Positions 1 through 9,089 of a DNA stretch of 37,847 bases are shown here, in pieces; the stretch's first letter is position 1; every line of letters starts with the position of its first letter. The notes under the pieces were generated by a model. The model was not told the DNA's origin. It saw nothing but the letters and a program-made list of their open reading frames with translations, and made no database searches. This DNA is from Chloroflexi bacterium HGW-Chloroflexi-10. GTDB lineage: Bacteria > Chloroflexota > Anaerolineae > Anaerolineales > Anaerolineaceae. The stretch is taken from contig PHBZ01000051.1 in the NCBI GenBank assembly GCA_002840755.1, positions 1 to 37,847 on the forward strand, read 5' to 3'. The position numbers were made by a program, and so were the translations under genes.

Positions 1-150
1 ATCGCTTCTATTTTGAACTGCTTGCTATATCTTTTCCGTTCTGTTTTCATTTTGGTCTCCAAGTTCCATTATAGATTCTTCTTAACTTGGTGTCCATTTT
101 TTTAGGTAAGGCTCACGAGTGCATAGCACGAGGGTGGGGAATATGGGGGG

Positions 151-3100
151 TTATTTCACCAGCAGCGGCAGGAACACCTCATGCACATCTTCCGTGGTAA
201 AAGACCACCAACTTCCCTCGTCCGCATACACCACCGTCTCACCGGAGTAATGGGCGCGCACCTGCCAGTAATAGGTGACGCCCGGCTCCAGGTTGTTCAA
301 AGTCACAAAAGGATCTGCGGCGCTGGATTGCCAGCTATCGCACTCACCGTCATCCGTCATATCATAGCAATAATCATAACCCTCTGCAAGTGTCGTGGAA
401 TTCCAGAACAGCGTCAGGCTCTTGGGGTTGACCATGGCGTCATGGTTGGGCGCCGCCTTGAAAAGTGTGGCCAATGCGCCGGATGGCGCGCCGCCGCTCT
501 TGAGCACAAATGCCGAAAGGCCGCCCACACTGCTAACCCGGATGGAATACGGTTCTGCCGCGCAGCTGCGCCCCTGCGTCCCGTAGGAGGTATCCCGGGC
601 CAGCGCGGCGCTCCACGCAGCTCCTTCTGAACGGTACACTTCCATTGCGCTGCAAGTCTGCCCGTCCGGAATCTCACTAGCGCTGAAGAAAAAGGTCAGG
701 GTGCTGGCGCTGCTCGGGTCGATTTCGGGGGTGATAAAGAAACAACGACGGACGGTTTCGCCCGGGTTAGTGGTACAGTCCTGGCTGCCTAGAATCTGAA
801 CCCGCGTCATGCCCAGATTCTGACCATTGGGATTCACCATCAGGCCGCCATAGCTGCCCGTTCCCAGGAAAGGCTTTTCCTGGCTCACGCCGGTTTGCTG
901 GCGCAGCAAGCCATGGTTGCTCAATCTGCCGTCTACGCCAAAATCTTGCGAACCAACGTCCAGCAGCCCGCCGCTATCCACCGTCAGGTCATTCTTCGCG
1001 AGCAGGGAATTATGCTGGGTAACCAGAGCGCCGGGAGCAATCTCCAGGTTATAAAACAACAGGCTGTCGGCTTGCGCGTCCAGCGACACATTATCCAGAA
1101 GAGCGTAAGAAGTCCCGCTGGTGGTCTGCACCCGAAAACCGAGATAGTAGTAACCGGCCTCAGCTACGCTAAAGGCGCCGTTCTGGGTTGCCCAGGTGGT
1201 GCTGCTGCCAGTTCCCGTGCTGACCAGTTGGGTCATTGCCCCGGAACTCTGCATCCTGCCGATATGCAAGCTGTAGGTCTTGACGGCGCCATAGTTGCCA
1301 TTGCGAAAGTCAAAAGCGCTGCTGTAGTTAACATCCGGCTTAAGGTAGAAGGCCGGGCTGAACATCCAGCCATCGGTGACGTTGTTCCACTGCACCAGAA
1401 TACCGCCGTGGCTAAGATCAATAGACCAGGTGCCGCCGTACCAGGCGCCGTAGCGCACCCAGCCAGGCGGGATGTAAGCAGTACTGCAGCAATCCTTACC
1501 GGTGCCAATTTCAAAGGTTTCGTCCAGCAAAGCGGCGCTGGTATTGAGCCGTTTCAAGGCCTGCGCGCCGCTGCCGTCCAGGATGACGGTTGAGGTTTCC
1601 GGAGAGAAACTGGTGCCGTTGTCGTTGAAATCGCCGGCCACATGCTGGGTAAAGCTGCCACCCAACAGCGCAGCGCCGGATTGGATGGTGAGATCGCCGT
1701 TCACATCCAGGTCTGCCCCGGCGGAGATTAATTGCGTGGAGAGGCCGTCGCCGATGACCAGGTCGTTAAAGTACGAGCCAGAAGCCGGGCTGATGCTTTG
1801 CTCCAGCGCGCCTTTAAAGATCACACTGCCCCCCTGTCCACTGAAGATCGCCCCGGCGTCCTCCGTCCAGTTACCGTAGACTTCCAGGCTGCCGCCGCTC
1901 ATCTGTAGCCGTGCGCCGCTGGCCAGGGTTACATGAAAGGCCCGCGCGCTGCCGCCGCTGATACTGGGAAAACGCCCGCCTGCCGGGGAAGCCGGAATAT
2001 ATACCGAGTCGATATTGAGCGGAACGCGGGCGCTGGCCGTGGTGGCGCCAGGCCTTCCCAGCGGGATGGTCCAATTGGCGGCAGTTTGCCAGTCGCTGCT
2101 GACAGCGCCCGTCCAGGTGATCTGACCATTGCGGAACTGGGTAACCGTGGCGGCGGTCATGTTCAGCGCTAGGCGGTTATCCGCCGCGCATGTTGTCGGG
2201 TCAACTGGCGTGGTCTGACCGGAAACACAGTTGATCGGGCCGTCGCTGGCAACCCCCATCGGCGCGCCGTTGTAAGCAATTGCCGGGTTGGAGAAATACG
2301 GCAGGGTTGTGCACGAGGTGCCGCTGGCAGTGCACAGAGTGTTATAGGCCATAATGGTGCGGAATTGCCCAGCCGGATAGGCATAACCGTGGGCAAAGGG
2401 GAAGGGATTGAGGTTGGAGTTCAGGTACCAATCATGGTTTAATCCCATGTTATGGCCCTGTTCGTGGGGCATGCCTACGTTGCCAATAAAGCAGGTCCGT
2501 GTGCCAACGTTAAAGGCAGTATCTTCAAAGCCGCTGCTCACGGTCGTCATCACATACCCCAGCCCGCAGCCGCCGGTTTGGGTAATCATCGATACTGTAT
2601 CGGCGTGATAGGTATTGCGCCAGGTAAGGGCTTCATCCAGAAAGCCGTCATCGGGAGTACGCAATCTGCCCAGGTCTAAGGAGGCATTATTGGTTTCGGT
2701 ATAGGCCACTTCGCCCATATACACCAGCTGGAAACGCTGGTTCACGTCGCTGTTGGCATACGCCATGTTGCCTTCGGCCACCATCATCTGGATCTCGTTG
2801 TGCATCGCGGTCGTGCCGCCGGCAGCAGACCGGGCGTCCGCGGTGTAAACCACCATCAGGTCTACAATCGGGCGGTAGCCAGACGCCTTGGCTGAGGCGT
2901 CTGCGGGTGTTTCGCTTTCAGCGGTGGTAAGCGGAGCGCTGTCTACGGGGATAGGCTCCAGCCCGGAACCCAGAGCAACCTGGTCAATCTGGGCGATCTC
3001 ATGCTCGGAGCCGCTGTAGCGGATGGTATAAACAGAACCCGGCCAGGCGATCTTGCCGGCCAGGATTCCCTGATTGGCTGCCAGCAAAACCTCGCTCATT

Positions 3101-3465
3101 TCAACGCCTTCCAGGTGGCCCTGCCAGATGAAACCACCCTCGTAACCCGCCTCAAGGCGGTCCAGCACGGCCGTGAGCGTCAAGTCCTCAAACAGGTTGA
3201 GCAGCAGACGCGACTCTTGCGGCGTGTTTTGCTCTGCCTCCAGCACGGGCCAGTTGATAGCGATTGGGCGCGCGCGCAGGATAACGGGATCATCCGGCGC
3301 GGGCGGGGTCCACTGTTTGCTATCGGAGGGGGGTAAGAAGAGCCCTGTTCCCGGGCCTTCTTGCGCAACAATAGGAGCGGCGAACGCGGGAGCGACGCTG
3401 GCCCCAATCAGGACAATGAACAACATGAAGCGAAAAAGTACAGCAGTGTGCGTTATGGAAGACAT
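151..3465 (-). CDS. Secreted reprolysin-like (M12-type) zinc metallopeptidase with multidomain C-terminal half
   Basis: 1104 residues. A signal peptide is visible (hydrophobic stretch about residues 10-29 ending AFA-A). The protease domain, about 198-435, carries the metzincin zinc motif HEQGHNMGLNHD (H334, E335, H338, H344) and a Met-turn TIMAY near 372. Downstream are beta-rich repeats (about 450-640), a lectin/MAM-like region around 645-800 and a fibronectin-III-like domain near 1015-1090 (YYWQVRA). The protein ends in EVFLPLLVK, the same kind of tail seen on two other secreted proteins here. It should act outside the cell on protein substrates; the specificity cannot be read. The ATG has a GGAG box 8 bases upstream. 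The gene is divergent from the CBM9-like gene at 3732. The family call is firm, the C-terminal domain limits are approximate. Confidence 0.9.
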   Translation of the reverse strand: MSSITHTAVLFRFMLFIVLIGASVAPAFAAPIVAQEGPGTGLFLPPSDSKQWTPPAPDDPVILRARPIAINWPVLEAEQNTPQESRLLLNLFEDLTLTAVLDRLEAGYEGGFIWQGHLEGVEMSEVLLAANQGILAGKIAWPGSVYTIRYSGSEHEIAQIDQVALGSGLEPIPVDSAPLTTAESETPADASAKASGYRPIVDLMVVYTADARSAAGGTTAMHNEIQMMVAEGNMAYANSDVNQRFQLVYMGEVAYTETNNASLDLGRLRTPDDGFLDEALTWRNTYHADTVSMITQTGGCGLGYVMTTVSSGFEDTAFNVGTRTCFIGNVGMPHEQGHNMGLNHDWYLNSNLNPFPFAHGYAYPAGQFRTIMAYNTLCTASGTSCTTLPYFSNPAIAYNGAPMGVASDGPINCVSGQTTPVDPTTCAADNRLALNMTAATVTQFRNGQITWTGAVSSDWQTAANWTIPLGRPGATTASARVPLNIDSVYIPASPAGGRFPSISGGSARAFHVTLASGARLQMSGGSLEVYGNWTEDAGAIFSGQGGSVIFKGALEQSISPASGSYFNDLVIGDGLSTQLISAGADLDVNGDLTIQSGAALLGGSFTQHVAGDFNDNGTSFSPETSTVILDGSGAQALKRLNTSAALLDETFEIGTGKDCCSTAYIPPGWVRYGAWYGGTWSIDLSHGGILVQWNNVTDGWMFSPAFYLKPDVNYSSAFDFRNGNYGAVKTYSLHIGRMQSSGAMTQLVSTGTGSSTTWATQNGAFSVAEAGYYYLGFRVQTTSGTSYALLDNVSLDAQADSLLFYNLEIAPGALVTQHNSLLAKNDLTVDSGGLLDVGSQDFGVDGRLSNHGLLRQQTGVSQEKPFLGTGSYGGLMVNPNGQNLGMTRVQILGSQDCTTNPGETVRRCFFITPEIDPSSASTLTFFFSASEIPDGQTCSAMEVYRSEGAAWSAALARDTSYGTQGRSCAAEPYSIRVSSVGGLSAFVLKSGGAPSGALATLFKAAPNHDAMVNPKSLTLFWNSTTLAEGYDYCYDMTDDGECDSWQSSAADPFVTLNNLEPGVTYYWQVRAHYSGETVVYADEGSWWSFTTEDVHEVFLPLLVK

Positions 3466-3610
3466 GGCGATACTCCGGAAGGTTGAATGTCATTTATAGT
3501 TTAGCATAAGCGGGAAAAAATGTTAGGGAAAGGTTAGTGGGAAAGACTCAATCCCCTAAAGAGGTGATAAGGATGCAAAGTACGCCAATACCGCAAACCT
3601 GAAATACCGG

Positions 3611-3639
3611 TTGAAAGTTACACAAAACCGATGTATAGT
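3611..3639 (+). promoter_or_regulatory. Sigma70-type promoter for the CBM9-like gene
   Basis: TTGAAA (3611-3616) and TATAGT (3634-3639) are separated by exactly 17 bases. Transcription would start near 3646 and leave a leader of about 85 nt before the ATG at 3732, which has a perfect AGGAGG box 6 bases upstream. Confidence 0.6.
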
Positions 3640-3731
3640 ATTGTATAAGTAACCAAGGGGTAAACCACATCGCGAAGCCCCAATCCCACACCAGCTTCAA
3701 GATCACAATTGAATATTCTCAGGAGGTTAAG

Positions 3732-4481
3732 ATGTTTTCTGCGCTCCGGAAAATGGTTGTATCTTTTGGGTTTGTCTTCTGTCTGTTAACGGCAATGTTC
3801 GCTGCTGTGTTTGTCTTCAACTCTTCCGCAACCATACATAAAGTCTCTGCGAGCGATGACCCTGCTCTTGCAGCGGGATTTGGCACGGCTGCGATTGACG
3901 GGGTGATTGACCCAACCGAATGGGCAGCAGCCGATGTAGCATCCATCCAAATGATTTTTTCAAGCCCTTATTTGAATGGCAGCCTTTACGTAATGCAGGA
4001 TAGCACCAATCTTTATTTGGGCTTTACCGTGGATGACGATGAACTGTCTACGTTTTATTGGTATGGATTCTACGGGGATACGCTGGAAATTAATTTTGAT
4101 GACAATAACAGTGGTACTCTCTATGATGTTGGTGAAAATAAGGTGATTTTGGGTGCCTATGATCCCTGGATAGAGGACCTGCATTTCATTGGAACAACCG
4201 GAACCGCAGCATTTGATCCCCAGCAAGATGGAGAAGGCCGGGCAACACGCGTGGGAGACAAAAATCATTATGAGCTCAGCTTTCCGTTATGCAGCGGGGA
4301 TATTCATGATTTCTGTCTGGAGCCGGGGGACGTAGCCGGTCTTCAACTTCAATATAATGATATTTATGCGGATGGTGCTGCTCCTCTTGCTTACTTATTT
4401 CCTGATGATCAATTAGATGCATTGGTGACGATTACACTCATGGAATATCCTTCTATCTTCCTGCCATTAATTGTGAGATAG
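3732..4481 (+). CDS. Secreted CBM9/DOMON-like protein with LPL tail
   Basis: 249 residues. A long N-terminal hydrophobic segment (about 8-33) followed by a small-residue stretch is a signal peptide or anchor. The mature part opens with AIDGVIDPTEWA, the hallmark beginning of family 9 carbohydrate-binding modules and related DOMON-like beta sandwiches, followed by LYLGFTVDD and LEINFDD strands. There is no catalytic domain. It ends in SIFLPLIVR, matching the tails of the metallopeptidase at 151 and the subtilase at 15462. Likely a surface or secreted ligand-binding protein; the ligand is unknown. The start is fixed by the AGGAGG box. The gene is monocistronic by appearance. Confidence 0.75.
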   Translation: MFSALRKMVVSFGFVFCLLTAMFAAVFVFNSSATIHKVSASDDPALAAGFGTAAIDGVIDPTEWAAADVASIQMIFSSPYLNGSLYVMQDSTNLYLGFTVDDDELSTFYWYGFYGDTLEINFDDNNSGTLYDVGENKVILGAYDPWIEDLHFIGTTGTAAFDPQQDGEGRATRVGDKNHYELSFPLCSGDIHDFCLEPGDVAGLQLQYNDIYADGAAPLAYLFPDDQLDALVTITLMEYPSIFLPLIVR

Positions 4482-4775
4482 CTGTACCTCCCCGTCCAAT
4501 GCAGTCATAGCCAATCCGCCTTTCCCTCGATAAAAACGCTCAGGATTACGCCAATCCACTCGCGAAGATATGCTCAGGACTAAGTAAATTGGTTTTTTTA
4601 AAATAAGCCGGTTTTAACCGGTGTCGTTCGTCCAGGTTCTCCCCCTGCGGGATGTGGGTCAGACTGACCTTCCCTGGCAAAGTCTAACCCGGTCACTGAC
4701 AAATGGTGACAGGTGGGACTGGTGATTGTCCGGTTGGGTTCGGGTTCCATTTCTGTTCTATTTTCACAGAATTTT
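4482..4775 (+). other. Intergenic region with several short inverted repeats
   Basis: No gene seen. It holds a run of seven T, then the perfect inverted repeat CCGGTTTTAACCGG (4608-4621), a GGTCA/TGACC hairpin (4657-4669, loop GAC) and a GTCAC/GTGAC pair (4692-4710). GCTCAGGA occurs twice (around 4539 and 4573). None is a classic terminator on the + strand. Some could be regulator sites for the NACHT gene. Confidence 0.4.
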
Positions 4776-4784
4776 TGCTACAAT
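4776..4784 (+). promoter_or_regulatory. Extended -10 promoter of the NACHT gene
   Basis: TG (4776-4777), one base, then TACAAT (4779-4784) is an extended -10 element. No good -35 is visible. A start near 4791 leaves about 24 nt before the ATG at 4815 and rules out the in-frame ATG at 4713, which lies upstream of this element. Confidence 0.6.
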
Positions 4785-4814
4785 GAGGATATCCTGTTTG
4801 CTTGGGGTGAAGTG

Positions 4815-7800
4815 ATGCTCATTGAAGCGCTGACCATCAATCTTGTTACGCAATTGATCCAAAGAATCCTGGAAAAGGGGTTGGATAATGTGATCGACGC
4901 CGGTTATAAAGAAGCCGCTCAATCGCTGAAATCCCGCCTGTACGGCGATAAGAATCAGCAGCATGCCAATCAGCTGCAAAAGATATTGGAAAAAGTTGCC
5001 AATGATGAGCGCTGGTGTAAACCGCTCTCCCTGGTCTTAAAGAGTACCGATTTTCTGACTCAGGTGCTGACGGCATTATTGGACCTGGAATCCGATTTTA
5101 ATTTGGAACAAATGGCTGAAGACTGGCAGCAAAAATTTGCCGGATATCCGGACATGTTGCCGGATCTGAAAAAATTCTTCACCACCCTGAAGCGCGAGAT
5201 CAGCCGTGATGAATACTGGGGTGTTCTCCTGGCGGATTATCAGGATTTGCGCGACCGCAAAGAAATCAAGGAGGCTCTGGCAGCCAAAGGATATCCGGGC
5301 GGAGAAAAAGAACTGGTCCAACAGGTTATTCAGAATTTTCAGTTTACGTTTGAAAATAATGATATCGCGGTGGGGGTGGTGAATGGTGATTTGCAAATCA
5401 ATTATCACCAGCATTTAACTACCCCCGATTATGAAGGCGAGCGCATTCAGCAGGCGCAAAGCGAAGCGCGCACTATCTACCTGGAGCATCTCATCCGCAC
5501 CTGCAATAACCTGCCGCTGTTAACCGCGCTGGGAGACGATAATGGGCGCTATGCACATACAGACTTACAGGATATCTATATTGAGTTGAACACCACTGCA
5601 TTCATTGAAACCGAAGATTTTCCTTTATTTTTCTCCGAAGATATCGATTATGTATCTGAAGGCAGCGTCATTCAGAAATTTAAACCAAAGGGAAAAAAAG
5701 AACTTAAAAGAGAGAAGACAGAATGGGATGAATATAAAAGAACTCCTATACGTGCCCGTGACGCTGCCCGCAAACATTTACACCTGGTTCTGCTGGGTGA
5801 GGCCGGCTCCGGCAAGAGTTCCTTTGCCAAATACCTGCTGGCCCATTTTGCCACTGCGCAGTTAAAGGCAGGCGCGCTTCTGGAAGGCTTTGATACTTCT
5901 CTGCTGCCGTTGCTGCTCAATTTGCGTGAGGTCAGCCACAGCCTTTTTCAGATCAACACGGATAATCTTTCCGAGGTGGATTATCAGACCACCCTGGTGC
6001 GCGTACTCCGTGATGCGGTAAAAGAGCGCGCCTGCGCCGAGGATTGCGTAAAACTGGAAAAAGAATTCAACCAGTGCTGGCGCAAGGGAACAGTCTTTCT
6101 GGTGCTGGATGGCCTGGACGAAGTACCCGAAGAACAGCGCAGCGTGGTGCGGCTGGCGGTGGCGGCGCTTCGTGAACAGGTGCAGCCCAAACGCTTGTTA
6201 ATTACCTGCCGCAATCGTTCCTACACAGAGAGTGCGGTGATCATTGGGGTGCCTGCCTGCCAGCTTGCCGAGTTAACTGAGGAACAGATTCACGGGTTTA
6301 TTCAAGCCTGGTACCGCCACCAACACAATCTGAATAAAATTTCCAAAGATTTTGCTGACGCGCGCATCAAAAACCTGCAAAGTGAAGCGCTCAAACCCAG
6401 CCTGTTCGAGTTAAGCCAGAACCCGCTGCTGCTGACCACTATGGCGCTCATCCACCAGCGAGATACCGAACTGCCCAACCAGCGCGTGAAATTATACAAA
6501 GAAGCTGTGGAATTGCTGGTACGCCGCTGGCAGCGCATTCAAATCAACCGCTTGGCTCCCTCCGAAGAATTAAGCGAATTTCTCAAAGACGACCAGCGCG
6601 TGTATCCCTTGCTGGAACGCCTGGCGTATGAAACCCACCGGGGAAAAGACGGTAACCTGCCCAAAGCACAGGCTCTGGATATCCTTCTGGAAGAATCTTT
6701 TCCGCAAAACTGGGACCTGGCGCGCGAATTTCTCAATTACGTGGATCAGCGTTCAGGGCTGTTGGTCGGCCATGGCAGCGAACCGGGTAAGCCGGGCAGT
6801 TATGGTTTCCCGCACCGCACCTTTCAGGAATACCTGGCTGGCTGCTACCTGGCCGGGCGGGAAGATCTGTTCGAACTATTGCACCAGCTTGCCGGGCAGG
6901 ATGACCGCTGGACGCTGCCAGTGCACTTTGCTTTTGAAGAACTGTATTACCATGAACGGCGCGGTAAAACGGTCCTCTACGGATTGGCTTTGCAATTAAA
7001 CCAGGAATTTACCCGGGAGGATGACATCGCCGCGCAGCGCAAACTGTTGTGGGCTGCCTATATTACTGCTTTGCTGGGCTGTGACTATATTGAAAAAATG
7101 GAGAGCTTCGATGGCAGGCGCTTTCTGGATTCGCTGCGCCAACGCTTGCCGCAGACCTTTGGCAAGGCGCTTACTCGCAGAGAATGGGCTGAAGCCGGCG
7201 ACCTGCTGACAGAGATCGGCGACCCTCGCTTTTATGGCCCCGAACTGGGCTGCCTGCCCAAGGAAGATCTGCTCGGCTTTGTCCGCATCCCGCCCGGCGT
7301 GTTTTGGATGGGCAGTGACCCGAAAACAGATAAAGGTTCTCATAAAGATGAACAAAAACAGCACCAGGTCGATTTGCCGGAATATTACCTCTCGCGTTAC
7401 CTGGTGACGGTGGATCAATTCCGCGTTTTTACGGAACGTAGTGGTTATAAAAAGTTTGATCCGGATGCGCTGAAAGACCCGGGCAGCCGCCCGGTGCGCT
7501 ATGTCACCTGGTACGATGCGCTGGCCTATTGCGACTGGCTCCAAACCCAGCTATTGGATTGGCATGAGACCGTGCAAGATACTCAGGAAAAATTGACGCA
7601 AGGTTGGCGTGTGCCCATCACGGGGATATTGGCTGCGGATGAGGCTGTTTTGGCCATTTGCGCAAAATTACAGCAGGGTTGGTGCATCACCCTGCCCAGC
7701 GAAGCCGAATGGGAGAAAGCCGCGCGCGGTTCCGGAAAATCCATCTACCCCTGGGGAGATGCCTTTGATAGCCGCAAGGCTAACGGAGAGGAAACCATGA

Positions 7801-8093
7801 TTGGCACAACCAGCGTAGTTGGCTGCTTCCCGCTACAGGGCGAATTTGGATTGCACGATCTTTCTGGCAACCTGTGGGAGTGGACGCGCAGTAAGCACAA
7901 AACCTATCCTTATCAGAAAGATGATTGGCGTGAGGATTTGGTTGGTAAAGAGGAACGGGTGTTGCGCGGTGGCGCGTTCTTTAGTGATGAGATCGACTTG
8001 CGTTTAGCCTCCCGCTTTAGGGATCTTCCTAATTTCGAAAGTAACGATCTTGGTTTTCGGGTTGTTCTCTCCCCGTTTCCGTCTGATCGCTGA
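4815..8093 (+). CDS. NACHT (STAND) NTPase with C-terminal FGE/C-type-lectin-like domain
   Basis: 1092 residues from the ATG at 4815 (GGGGTGAAG upstream; the earlier ATG at 4713 precedes the promoter). Domains: a helical N-terminal part (1-300) of unrecognised effector or adaptor type; a NACHT domain with Walker A GEAGSGKSS (about 328-336) and Walker B VFLVLDGLDEVP (427-438); a helical winged region with FPHRTFQEYLAG (about 665); and an FGE-sulfatase/SUMF1-like domain (821-1087) with IPPGVFWMGSD, LPSEAEWEKAARG, YPWGD, LSGNLWEWT, RVLRGG and LGFRVV. The catalytic cysteines of true formylglycine-generating enzymes are absent after RVLRGGAFF, so this is probably a ligand-binding C-lectin fold. STAND proteins act as ligand-triggered oligomeric switches, and bacterial NACHT proteins include phage-defence proteins. 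The downstream UDG-like gene on the same strand may belong with it. The target and the cell-death effector are unknown. Confidence 0.88.
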   Translation: MLIEALTINLVTQLIQRILEKGLDNVIDAGYKEAAQSLKSRLYGDKNQQHANQLQKILEKVANDERWCKPLSLVLKSTDFLTQVLTALLDLESDFNLEQMAEDWQQKFAGYPDMLPDLKKFFTTLKREISRDEYWGVLLADYQDLRDRKEIKEALAAKGYPGGEKELVQQVIQNFQFTFENNDIAVGVVNGDLQINYHQHLTTPDYEGERIQQAQSEARTIYLEHLIRTCNNLPLLTALGDDNGRYAHTDLQDIYIELNTTAFIETEDFPLFFSEDIDYVSEGSVIQKFKPKGKKELKREKTEWDEYKRTPIRARDAARKHLHLVLLGEAGSGKSSFAKYLLAHFATAQLKAGALLEGFDTSLLPLLLNLREVSHSLFQINTDNLSEVDYQTTLVRVLRDAVKERACAEDCVKLEKEFNQCWRKGTVFLVLDGLDEVPEEQRSVVRLAVAALREQVQPKRLLITCRNRSYTESAVIIGVPACQLAELTEEQIHGFIQAWYRHQHNLNKISKDFADARIKNLQSEALKPSLFELSQNPLLLTTMALIHQRDTELPNQRVKLYKEAVELLVRRWQRIQINRLAPSEELSEFLKDDQRVYPLLERLAYETHRGKDGNLPKAQALDILLEESFPQNWDLAREFLNYVDQRSGLLVGHGSEPGKPGSYGFPHRTFQEYLAGCYLAGREDLFELLHQLAGQDDRWTLPVHFAFEELYYHERRGKTVLYGLALQLNQEFTREDDIAAQRKLLWAAYITALLGCDYIEKMESFDGRRFLDSLRQRLPQTFGKALTRREWAEAGDLLTEIGDPRFYGPELGCLPKEDLLGFVRIPPGVFWMGSDPKTDKGSHKDEQKQHQVDLPEYYLSRYLVTVDQFRVFTERSGYKKFDPDALKDPGSRPVRYVTWYDALAYCDWLQTQLLDWHETVQDTQEKLTQGWRVPITGILAADEAVLAICAKLQQGWCITLPSEAEWEKAARGSGKSIYPWGDAFDSRKANGEETMIGTTSVVGCFPLQGEFGLHDLSGNLWEWTRSKHKTYPYQKDDWREDLVGKEERVLRGGAFFSDEIDLRLASRFRDLPNFESNDLGFRVVLSPFPSDR

Positions 8094-8325
8094 GCCTATT
8101 GGCGCAGAGGTCTGAAGGATGTTGAATTGAGAAAATTCTAGGTGTGAAGCTTTACAAAAATTAAAAGGAGGTTCATTGCAAAAAAGGGGTTTTTGAGAAA
8201 AAATCGTTATCCAAGAATAAACCCCAGGATTGGGCACGTTTGATGTCAGGGTAGTGGGTATATTTGGAAACGACACCATGACCATTGCAGATATCATTCT
8301 GGTCAGGGAAAATAAGGAAAGTGAA

Positions 8326-9072
8326 ATGTTAACCCAATTGAAACGGTATTATGATGAGGTTGGAATTCTTTCTACGAACTTTCATTGTCAATATTTCGAC
8401 CAGTGTGTAAGTGAATTTAAGGATCTGGTCAAAGGTAAATCCGCTTACGTTGGATCACGCTATGAGGAGCATAGTCTTCCGCGTATCCTGTTTGTCTCGC
8501 TGGATATGGGTTCGGATGATTCCTTTGAGACTCCGCAGCAGAGAACTCCCCAAGGAGTACGTGCAGTGGAAGAAAACCGATACTGGCAGCAGTTTAACCC
8601 ATTAAATCACTGGTATGCTACTCATAAACTGGCAGTATTAATAGCTCAAGTTTTTGAACCGCAGCTTACCTATCAGGACGCTAATTCTATTTTTGCGCAT
8701 ACCAACAGTGCCAAATGCTGCCCGGTAAAGAGTGGAAAAGAAATGGCTCCGGCTGTGCTCTACCGCAACTGCCGTCATTACATGCATGATGAACTGGAAA
8801 TCCTGAACCCGGATATCATCGTCAGTCAGGGTACCCGTGCAATGGATGCGGTCCATTTTTCTACTGAAAATATCTCACACATAAGCGAATACCAGATCAT
8901 TTCCAAAATACATGAGCGGATCGAAATTGTTAAAATCAATCAGCACCCCGTTTTATTGATTAATTCCATTTTTCCCTCCTGGCGCAATGATCGTACTCGA
9001 AAGCAGGAAAAAGAATTGTATCCATTCTATCTGCAAGCAGCCAAAGTCTTTACCAGTTTTGTTCATTTATAA
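8326..9072 (+). CDS. Uracil-DNA-glycosylase-superfamily protein with Fe-S-type cysteines
   Basis: 248 residues from the ATG at 8326, chosen because AAGGAAAG sits about 6 bases before it. In-frame alternatives are ATG 8278 and TTG 8230. The layout matches family 4/5 UDGs: a cysteine pair (C21, C27), a strand and loop PRILFVSLDMG (about 52-62) where UDGs have GEAPG, then NSAKCC (C131, C132), C149 in YRNCRHYMHDELE, PDIIVSQG (162-169) and a C-terminal HP (207-208) in the place of the UDG HPS motif. Two N-terminal cysteines plus KC...C is the 4Fe-4S pattern of family 4. The altered first motif suggests a changed base specificity or a non-glycosylase role. It lies 232 bases after the NACHT gene. 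The fold call is good, the activity is unknown. Confidence 0.65.
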   Translation: MLTQLKRYYDEVGILSTNFHCQYFDQCVSEFKDLVKGKSAYVGSRYEEHSLPRILFVSLDMGSDDSFETPQQRTPQGVRAVEENRYWQQFNPLNHWYATHKLAVLIAQVFEPQLTYQDANSIFAHTNSAKCCPVKSGKEMAPAVLYRNCRHYMHDELEILNPDIIVSQGTRAMDAVHFSTENISHISEYQIISKIHERIEIVKINQHPVLLINSIFPSWRNDRTRKQEKELYPFYLQAAKVFTSFVHL

Positions 9073-9089
9073 ATACAGGTTTTAATCAA

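Noticed and set aside
181..3499. Several long open frames on the + strand across the metallopeptidase gene
   Set aside because: They are antisense shadows of a GC-rich gene: no family resemblance, no ribosome sites, and the minus-strand frame has signal peptide and catalytic motifs.
4713..4814. Extra N-terminal 34 residues on the NACHT protein
   Set aside because: The ATG at 4713 precedes the extended -10 box at 4776-4784 and has no ribosome site; the ATG at 4815 fits both.
7940..8093. Diversity-generating retroelement variable region at the end of the NACHT-FGE gene
   Set aside because: No reverse transcriptase, no second imperfect copy and no excess of AAY-type codons in this window. A remote element cannot be excluded.
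8164..8196. Strong AAAGGAGG before a TTG in the frame of the UDG-like gene
   Set aside because: The frame stops after six codons (TGA at 8194) and again before 8230, so it cannot be the gene's start. A six-codon leader peptide is possible but unsupported.
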